Below are positions 40,751 to 46,199 of a stretch of 46,199 bases of DNA, piece after piece. Both the position numbers and the translations under genes were made by a program. The DNA is from Bacteroidota bacterium (lineage in GTDB: Bacteria > Bacteroidota > Ignavibacteria > SZUA-365), in NCBI GenBank assembly GCA_029907355.1, contig JARYLZ010000017.1, positions 1 to 46,199 on the forward strand, given 5' to 3'. Numbering within the stretch: the stretch's first letter is position 1; each line of letters begins with the position of its first letter. The notes under the pieces are model-generated. The model did not search any database. It worked only from the letters and a program-made list of their open reading frames with translations, and had not been told where the DNA came from.

Positions 40751-41416
40751 TTACTTCTGCGCGGCCGCTTTCAGGAGGGCGAGTTCCTGTTCGATCTCGC
40801 TCCCGGCTTCGAGTTTCTTGAACTCCTCGTCGACGGACGTGGTCTCGCCGGCGAGTTCCGTGAAGGCTTCGGCCTCGGCTTCCGCTTTGAGGACCTTCTG
40901 TTCGTACTTCTCGAAATTCGCGAAGGCGCCGTCGCCGATGCCGGAGATGCTCTGCGCGATCGTCTTCTTCGCTTTGGCCGCCTGGTGCCGCGCGATGAGA
41001 GTGCCCTGCCGGACGCGCGCCTCGTCGAGCTTCGCCTTGAGCTGGTCGAGCTGGGCACGGAGCGTCTCCGACGTCTTCTTCGCCTCGGCCAGCGCGGGCT
41101 CGAGATCGGCCGCCGCGCGCGCGAAGGCGTTCTTCTTTTCGAGGGCGCGACGGGCGAGGTCGTCACGTCCGGCGTTCACCGCTTTCACGGCACGCTCGTG
41201 CCACTCGTCCGCCAGGCGGCGCTTCTCGGCGAGCTGGCGCTCGAGGTGCTTCTCGTTCGCGAGGGCGGACCCGACCGCCGTCGTCGCCTTGTTCACGGCT
41301 TCCTCCATCTCGATGACCATCTGCTTGATCATCTTCTCCGGGTCTTCGGCCTTGTCGAGGAGGTCGTTGATATTGGCTTTGACGATGTCCGTGATCCGGG
41401 CGAAAATGCCTGCCAT
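40751..41416 (-). CDS. pspA: PspA/IM30 family protein
   Basis: A 221-residue, almost wholly alpha-helical protein of the PspA/Vipp1 (ESCRT-III) family. The N-terminal amphipathic helix M-A-G-I-F-A-R-I-T-D-I-V-K-A-N-I-N is followed by the signature D-P-E-K-M-I-K-Q-M and then long coiled-coil helices rich in Ala, Glu and Lys, with a final helix near the C-terminus. PspA binds stressed inner membranes and remodels them; in some bacteria it also restrains the PspF activator. ATG 41416 has AGGAGGATACCC in front. Its partner downstream is the YbjN-like gene. No pspBC or pspF is in view. The minus-strand sequence TTTT-N19-TATATTCA (41495-41465) is a candidate promoter. Confidence 0.93.
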   Translation of the reverse strand: MAGIFARITDIVKANINDLLDKAEDPEKMIKQMVIEMEEAVNKATTAVGSALANEKHLERQLAEKRRLADEWHERAVKAVNAGRDDLARRALEKKNAFARAAADLEPALAEAKKTSETLRAQLDQLKAKLDEARVRQGTLIARHQAAKAKKTIAQSISGIGDGAFANFEKYEQKVLKAEAEAEAFTELAGETTSVDEEFKKLEAGSEIEQELALLKAAAQK

Positions 41417-41464
41417 GGGTATCCTCCTGTCGTGTGTTGCGGGGTCGCGGGAAATCGTGTGCCG

Positions 41465-41495
41465 TGAATATACCCAATCCCCATCCCGTGGAAAA
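41465..41495 (-). promoter_or_regulatory. Candidate promoter of the pspA/YbjN-like operon
   Basis: On the minus strand TTTT (41495-41492), a 19-base spacer and TATATTCA (41472-41465), ending 48 bases before the pspA start. The -7 box matches TAnnTT well, the -33 box three of four. No sigma-54 type GG-N10-GC pair was noticed, unlike PspF-controlled operons. Confidence 0.4.
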
Positions 41496-42226
41496 GGACC
41501 CTCACGTCTCTTCCCCTTCTTCCGCTCGTGCCCCGATGACGCAATGGGTGGGGTGCTCGAGAGAAATGCCGGGAGTTCGATCTCCCGCGTGTCCGGGATC
41601 CACAGGGGAACGGCTCGGGAGCGGGTCGCCGGCCGGGATACCCCGAGAGAACGCCGGGGCGCATGGATTCCGCCGTGTTCACGCGGGCCCGACCGACATG
41701 CCGGAGAAACGCACCCCGGCCGGTGTCGGCGTCAGGCATGTCCGTTGCTCGCCCCTGCCTCTTCGACCGAACCGGGAGACCGGTCCGGTGCCTGACCCCG
41801 AATGGCCGCCGGTCGAAACGTGACCAATCGGCAGACATATCGGCGCCCATCGGCTCGCGCGGGGCATAACGATGAAGCGGATCGTTGCCGTGGGTGGGGT
41901 TCCTGGAAGGGGCTATGGGCGTATGTTCATCACGGGGAAACGTTTCGCCATCCGTGTGAAGCCGGAAAGCCCGGTCTTTCGGAGAGGAACGGGAACGGTG
42001 TCCCGGCCACCCGCTCGGCCACACGCGGGTGAAGTGTACCCAGCGAAATCGAGGCGGGTGTTTCCCCCACCGTCGAGCGCCCCGCATCCTGCAAGCTTGC
42101 GCCATTCCCCTCGTGCACCCACGGACGGTGCACGTCTTCCTGCAGCCGGTCGGAAAGTCTTCGTATCGAAATCGTATATTGCGAGCCGAAAACCCATCCA
42201 ACATCGGCAATCACCCGGTCACGACC
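41496..42226. other. Gene-free divergent spacer between pspA and the acyl-CoA ligase
   Basis: About 730 bases without a recognisable gene, although long open frames cross it in several phases. It contains a perfect hairpin CGGGAG-TTCGAT-CTCCCG (41570-41587), TTCATCACGGGGAA at 41926-41939 identical to 25836-25849, and TATATTGC at 42175-42182, which could be the -7 box of the ligase gene. Confidence 0.5.
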
Positions 42227-43951
42227 ATGAGACATCTCGACGAAGATTACCCGCTCTACGAGGTGGAACCCTTCGAGTCGTTCGCAGAGATGCTCGAGCG
42301 TTCCAGTGCGCGTTACCATGTCCGTACGGCCCTCGTCGACTTGAACCAGACCCCGTTGTCGCGCCTGACGTACGGCGAGCTCAGGCGCGCCGTGCTCAAG
42401 TTCGGCAACGCCCTGCGAAGGCTCGGCGTCCGCGAGGGCGACCATGTCGCCCTCATCGGAGAAAACCGGGTCCAGTGGGGTGTGGCCTACCTCGCGATCA
42501 CGACGTTCAACGCGGTGGCCGTCCCGATCGACCGCAACCTGCGGGAGAACGAGATCCTGACGATCCTCCACGCGTCGGACTCCGTCGCCGCGGTTTTCTC
42601 GGAAGGGTTCCGCCAGATGTTCGAGGGTTTCCGGCATGCCCTGAAAGACCTGCGCCTCCTCGTGGACATGGATCTCCCCGCCCGCAGGGACGGCATCGAG
42701 TCCATGACCGAGCTGCTGGCGGAAGAAGAGAGGGGGACCCCGCCGGACCGTTTCCCGAACACGCAGCCGGAGCGCCTCGCCGTCCTCGTTTTCACATCCG
42801 GTTCCATGGGAAGCGCGAAAGGCGTGATGCTCTCGCAGAAGAACATTACGTCCAACATCGTCGCCATGCGCCGCATGATCGAACTGCCCTGCGACGACCG
42901 GTTCTTCTCCGTGCTCCCCATCCACCACACCTACGAGTGCACGTGCGGATTCCTCTGCCCGCTGTCCGCAGGCGCGAGCGTGTACTACGCGCGATCGCTG
43001 AAAACCATCACGGAAGACATCCTCGTCGCCCGCCCGACCATCCTCCTCGGCGTTCCTCTCCTCTACGACAAGATGTACCGCCGCATCGCCCAGGCCATCG
43101 AGGAAAAACCGGTCGCCGCGCTCTTGATGAAACCCATCGGTACCGTCGTCGGCCTGCTCGAGTCCGTCGGTGCGAAGGCACTCCGTCGGAAAGTGTTCCG
43201 CGAGATCCACCGGCGTCTGGGTGGGAATATCCGTATCCTCATCGTCGGCGGTGCGGCACCCGAGCCCGCGACGGCGAGGGGTTTCCGCGCGTTCGGTTTC
43301 CCGTTCCTCCAGGGCTACGGGCTGACGGAAACCTCGCCCATTCTCGCGCTGAACCGCCTGAGAAAATTCCGAGACGACGCCGCGGGACTCCCCCTGCCGA
43401 ACGTCGAGGTCCGCATCGACCGTCCCGACGAAGACGGCGTCGGGGAAATTCTCGCACGCGGACCCTCGGTCATGCTCGGGTATTACAAGAACGAGCAGGG
43501 GACACGCGAAGTGCTCGACGACGACGGGTGGTTCCGCACGGGCGACCTCGGGTACTTCGACGCGGCCGGATTCCTCCACATCAAGGGAAGGAAGAAGAAC
43601 GTCATCATCGCCAAGAACGGGAAGAACGTGTATCCCGAAGAGATCGAGGAACTCGTGAACAAACTCCCGTCGGTGCTCGAATGCGTCGTCTACGGTGTGC
43701 CCGAGGAAAAAGGGGGGGAGGAAATCACCGTGAAGGTCGTCCCGTACGCCGAATATTTCGTCGAGCTCGCCGAGAAACAAAACATCCGCATGACGGAAGC
43801 GTTCATCAGGGAAACCGTCGAACGGGATATCCGGAAACTGAACGATACCCTCCCCATCCACAAGCGGATCCGCCGCATCGTCATCAAGGAAGAGGAGTTC
43901 GAGAAGACCACGACGCAGAAGATCAAGCGGCATCTCGTCGAGCGAGGGTAG
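42227..43951 (+). CDS. AMP-forming acyl-CoA ligase (long-chain fatty acid type)
   Basis: The 574-residue enzyme belongs to the ANL superfamily and should activate a fatty acid to acyl-AMP and then acyl-CoA in the cytosol or at the membrane. The phosphate loop reads F-T-S-G-S-M-G-S-A-K-G at 189-199, with Met where Thr is usual. Next come G-Y-G-L-T-E-T-S-P, the adenosine-binding segment W-F-R-T-G-D-L-G-Y-F-D, the hinge G-R-K-K-N-V-I-I, and the C-terminal lysine in T-T-T-Q-K-I-K-R. Its length and K-N-G-K-N-V-Y-P-E-E-I-E resemble long-chain acyl-CoA synthetases (FadD15-like). ATG 42227 is the first in the conserved N-terminus (Y-P-L-Y-E-V-E-P-F-E-S-F); its ribosome site is weak. No beta-oxidation genes are adjacent. 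A 216-base spacer without features follows. Confidence 0.92.
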   Translation: MRHLDEDYPLYEVEPFESFAEMLERSSARYHVRTALVDLNQTPLSRLTYGELRRAVLKFGNALRRLGVREGDHVALIGENRVQWGVAYLAITTFNAVAVPIDRNLRENEILTILHASDSVAAVFSEGFRQMFEGFRHALKDLRLLVDMDLPARRDGIESMTELLAEEERGTPPDRFPNTQPERLAVLVFTSGSMGSAKGVMLSQKNITSNIVAMRRMIELPCDDRFFSVLPIHHTYECTCGFLCPLSAGASVYYARSLKTITEDILVARPTILLGVPLLYDKMYRRIAQAIEEKPVAALLMKPIGTVVGLLESVGAKALRRKVFREIHRRLGGNIRILIVGGAAPEPATARGFRAFGFPFLQGYGLTETSPILALNRLRKFRDDAAGLPLPNVEVRIDRPDEDGVGEILARGPSVMLGYYKNEQGTREVLDDDGWFRTGDLGYFDAAGFLHIKGRKKNVIIAKNGKNVYPEEIEELVNKLPSVLECVVYGVPEEKGGEEITVKVVPYAEYFVELAEKQNIRMTEAFIRETVERDIRKLNDTLPIHKRIRRIVIKEEEFEKTTTQKIKRHLVERG

Positions 43952-44167
43952 AGGAGCGTCCTCGACGTCGGCGGTGCAGGAACCGCTGAACCGATACGAT
44001 GGAACGGACAGCCCGAGGCGGCGTGATTCAGCCCCCGTGAGCGGCCGAAGGCGCACACGGCAATGCGCGGTCCGCGCCGGTACGGCGCTTCGGATCCCCG
44101 TGGAAACCGGGACACGGCGGATCATGGCGGTGGCTGTACGCGACGCGCCGCAGAACGTTCCCGCCCG

Positions 44168-45418
44168 TCAGAATGCGTAACTGAGCGTCAACCCGACGCC
44201 TGCACTCCATGCGGGGAGATCGAACGCATCGATGACGATGTACGCGCGCTGATCGAAATCGCGGATCACCTGCTCGGGTACTCGGACGGAGCCCGCGGTT
44301 GCGAGGTCCGCTTGGATGCCGAGCGACAGCTCACGGTCGATCGTGTATTCCACGAGGATGAAGAACAGCGCCGCCGCGCCCGTCCGGTCGACGATGCGCT
44401 CTTCGGGGACCGATGCGTCGAACCCTCCGACATCGACGCTCGTCCAGGAAACCCCGGCACCCGTGCCGGCGGAGAAAGAGAACGCCCGCGCCCAGCGGAG
44501 AAGGGCGAACTGGGCGACGGCGAATACCGCCGTGTTTCGGAACTCGTTCCACATGACTTGGGTGACGGGCTGAGGGGGAGTGCCGGGGCGCATGTAGGAG
44601 CAGTGCTCGTAGAAACGCTGGGCACCTTCGAATTGGACACCGACACCGAGTTCGACCGAGCGCGTGACGGAACGCCCGAATCGAAAAAGGTGCGCGAGGT
44701 TCACGGTGCTCATCTTCGTTTCGTCTGCGTACCAGGCGGACCACTCGCTCGGCCGCCCGTCGTCGATCGCGAAACGACGATGGTGTTTCTGCCAGGCGTC
44801 CCTCGTGGTGGAAAAGACCGTCGATGCCGTCCCGCGGAGTTTCCACGGTTTCGGTTCGGGCTCGAGAATCCGTTTCCACGCACGGTCGTTCTCCGTCCCG
44901 TCGAGGGCGATATAGCGAGAGTGCGGTTCCGCCTGGGCGGCGAGGAGCCCGACCGCAGCGGACATCCCGGCGGCGAGGAGCGCTGCCGGAACGGATAAAC
45001 CGGGGAATTCGATGCCCGACGAACGCTCGCGCGAGCCGATGTAACAACCGGGTGTCCCTTGCGGCGAGAACATGAGTGCGGCGGAGACGAGGAACGCCCC
45101 GGCGGCCGCGTTCCGGAAGCGGTTCTCCGTCGGGATGCTCGATACCCCTGCGACGTCTCCCCTTCGGATATCGAGATCGCGGAGCGAACCGCGGATCCGC
45201 AGGGAAGTGTCGTGCAGGGACACCATCGACCGTTCGGCGGAAACGACGGCGCCGTTGCGGAGAATGAACCAGACTTCGTCGCGCATTTCGCGGGGGAGCG
45301 AAGTGCTGACGAATGCAGCGGCGGGAGGGATCGCTGCGACGCCTGCGCTGTCGGTCTGGGCCGAAACCCCGAGCGGCAGGAAAAGGGGAAGAAAGAGGGG
45401 AGCGCAAGAGCGTTTCAT
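44168..45418 (-). CDS. Putative outer-membrane beta-barrel protein
   Basis: A 416-residue exported protein that I do not recognise by name. A signal peptide (M-K-R-S-C-A-P-L-F-L-P-L-F-L-P-L-G-V-S-A-Q) is followed by a small beta-rich module at about 48-105 (I-L-R-N-G-A-V-V, L-R-I-R-G, I-R-R-G-D-V-A-G-V), one or two hydrophobic segments (about 105-165), and a C-terminal part with alternating polar/hydrophobic strands ending in L-T-L-S-Y-A-F. A terminal aromatic residue on such a strand is the usual outer-membrane insertion signal. The small lipoprotein encoded 18 bases upstream has a comparable beta-module and hydrophobic stretch, so the two may work together. Function unknown. Confidence 0.7.
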   Translation of the reverse strand: MKRSCAPLFLPLFLPLGVSAQTDSAGVAAIPPAAAFVSTSLPREMRDEVWFILRNGAVVSAERSMVSLHDTSLRIRGSLRDLDIRRGDVAGVSSIPTENRFRNAAAGAFLVSAALMFSPQGTPGCYIGSRERSSGIEFPGLSVPAALLAAGMSAAVGLLAAQAEPHSRYIALDGTENDRAWKRILEPEPKPWKLRGTASTVFSTTRDAWQKHHRRFAIDDGRPSEWSAWYADETKMSTVNLAHLFRFGRSVTRSVELGVGVQFEGAQRFYEHCSYMRPGTPPQPVTQVMWNEFRNTAVFAVAQFALLRWARAFSFSAGTGAGVSWTSVDVGGFDASVPEERIVDRTGAAALFFILVEYTIDRELSLGIQADLATAGSVRVPEQVIRDFDQRAYIVIDAFDLPAWSAGVGLTLSYAF

Positions 45419-45436
45419 GGCGGAGTGAAACCCTGT

Positions 45437-45820
45437 TCAATCGGGGGGAACGACCAGGAGAGCGAAGACGATGGCGGATGCGCAGAGCGCAATGACCGTC
45501 GGCAGGGCGGTCGTACCGAGAGGCTCGACGCGGAGAACACGCGCGACGGGGACACTGCCTGCGAAGGGGTGTTCTCCGAAACGGCGGTACGCCCACCCGA
45601 CGCCTGCGATGCGGTCCGGTGTGACGACGTAACGGTTCAACTCGAGTATTCCACCGTCGTCGAGGATGAGACGTACCGACGACGGCCCATGGTAGCGGAG
45701 ATCGGAAACGGTCATATTGTGGGACGTCACACAACCGGCGGAAAGCGCACAGGAAAGAAACACCGCGAGAATGGAGCATGTCCCGTATGAGGCGCAGCAC
45801 GGGTGCGTTTCCATCCCCAT
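45437..45820 (-). CDS. Small lipoprotein with beta-module and C-terminal hydrophobic segment
   Basis: A 127-residue protein if started at ATG 45820. The signal peptide contains S-I-L-A-V-F-L-S-C-A-L and ends in L-S-A-G-C, a good lipobox, so it should be a lipoprotein. A small beta-rich module follows (V-R-L-I-L-D-D-G-G-I-L-E-L, T-P-D-R-I-A-G-V-G, S-V-P-V-A-R-V-L-R-V-E-P-L-G), then a hydrophobic C-terminal helix. This kind of module occurs in small Bacteroidota lipoproteins of unknown function. In-frame alternatives are 45889, 45847 and 45814; none has a clear ribosome site, but the short start fits the lipoprotein signal length. It lies 18 bases ahead of the outer-membrane-like gene in the same direction. 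Confidence 0.6.
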   Translation of the reverse strand: MGMETHPCCASYGTCSILAVFLSCALSAGCVTSHNMTVSDLRYHGPSSVRLILDDGGILELNRYVVTPDRIAGVGWAYRRFGEHPFAGSVPVARVLRVEPLGTTALPTVIALCASAIVFALLVVPPD

Positions 45821-45932
45821 AACGCCGCGGATCGTTTCCGAGTGCATACCGAGGACGAATGCTCTCCTTCTCGTCGTGCCGTTCTCCATCACGGGTTTCC
45901 GCCGGGTGGTTTGGGGTATCGAGGGTGCCCGT

Positions 45933-46199
45933 TCACTCGTCTGGGCGTGCCGTCCCGCCGTTGAGGGTTTCCTCGGGGGATTCCGTGGCGGGGAGGGTGA
46001 ACGGCCGTGCCGGCGCGCGTACTCCCGTGGCGTAATCGACGGCCAGACGGGCGACGGCTTCGACGACCCAATCGAAATGCGCCGGTGTGATGGAATGCCG
46101 CTCGCAGTCCGGCGCCGGGTTCATGCAGTCGATCGCGTACGGGATGCCGCCGCGGACGGCGAACTCCACGGCGTTCAGATCGTAACCGAGAATGCCGTT
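45933..46199 (-). CDS. ATP-grasp family protein, C-terminal part
   Basis: The last 88 codons of a gene that continues past the window's end. The visible start G-Y-D-L-N-A-V-E-F-A-V and P-Y-A-I-D-C-M-N-P-A-P-D match the metal-binding end of ATP-grasp ligases of the RimK/glutathione-synthetase-like kind, where the Glu and Asn coordinate Mg-ATP. Homologues I recall have an aromatic residue where Cys stands in I-D-C-M-N-P. They are often encoded next to glutamate-cysteine-ligase-like enzymes; whether that is so here lies outside the window. The tail after about residue 60 is low-complexity. The substrate is unknown. Confidence 0.75.
   Translation of the reverse strand, partial: NGILGYDLNAVEFAVRGGIPYAIDCMNPAPDCERHSITPAHFDWVVEAVARLAVDYATGVRAPARPFTLPATESPEETLNGGTARPDE

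Noticed and set aside
41329-42210. A 293-codon minus-strand frame upstream of pspA
   Set aside because: It overlaps the pspA N-terminus in another frame and shows non-coding composition. PspA has a strong ribosome site and full family match.
41872-43989. A 705-codon plus-strand frame overlapping the acyl-CoA ligase
   Set aside because: The ligase frame contains all ANL-superfamily motifs. The alternative product is Arg/Pro-rich and has none.
43952-44167. Inverted repeat near 43970 (GGCGGT with ACCGCT) as a terminator of the ligase gene
   Set aside because: The stem is short, has a G-T pair and no T tract follows.

Overview
The window is a dense, GC-rich bacterial chromosome segment with no phage, plasmid, insertion-sequence, CRISPR or rRNA signature. 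Several signs place it in the Bacteroidota/Chlorobiota (FCB) assemblage. Two secreted proteins end in type IX secretion (T9SS)-type sorting domains with an N-Y-P-N-P-F or equivalent start. There are two DUF2723 membrane proteins and a DUF3098-like protein. Several promoters resemble the Bacteroidota form TTTG-N19-22-TAnnTTTG. Clear Shine-Dalgarno sequences and an intact RF2 frameshift site argue against Bacteroidia/Flavobacteriia and suggest a deeper branch (Kapabacteria-, Ignavibacteria- or Chlorobi-like). That placement is inference.

Layout. 1-1402: the end of a family 4 glycosyltransferase overlapping a tRNA-dihydrouridine synthase. 1602-2723: a lipoprotein and a LysM protein that share a coiled coil with an aligned cysteine, closed by a terminator. 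2847-8797: phoH, a doubtful small ORF, prfB with its programmed +1 frameshift, two LolC/E-type permeases, the LolD ATPase and a DUF3098-like protein. 8838-16873: two tandem DUF2723 proteins, a UDP-glucuronate decarboxylase-type SDR and a GT39-like membrane glycosyltransferase. 16991-17176: tRNA-Cys and tRNA-Leu. 17199-25424: a Wzx/Wzy-type polysaccharide cluster (Wza-like exporter, Wzz-like regulator, polymerase/ligase, flippase, GT2, GT1/4-like). 25425-26644: a gene-free stretch with a decayed duplicate of the preceding gene's 3' end and a nested hairpin. 26645-37422: a secreted arylsulfotransferase-like protein and a 2964-residue beta-helix protein built from a tandem 644-residue duplication, both with T9SS-type tails. 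37593-46199: an exported SagB-like nitroreductase, tRNA-Gly, a PAP2 phosphatase, a PspA/YbjN-like pair, an acyl-CoA ligase, an outer-membrane-like protein beside a small lipoprotein, and the 3' end of an ATP-grasp gene.

The common theme is the cell envelope: lipoprotein sorting (LolCDE), surface polysaccharide synthesis and export, possible protein O-glycosylation (DUF2723), envelope stress (PspA) and large secreted surface proteins. No single unknown defence-like or mobile system is evident. The most unusual items are the Cys-matched coiled-coil pair, the DUF2723 pair with diverged loop motifs, the duplicated giant surface protein, and the structured gene-free spacers.
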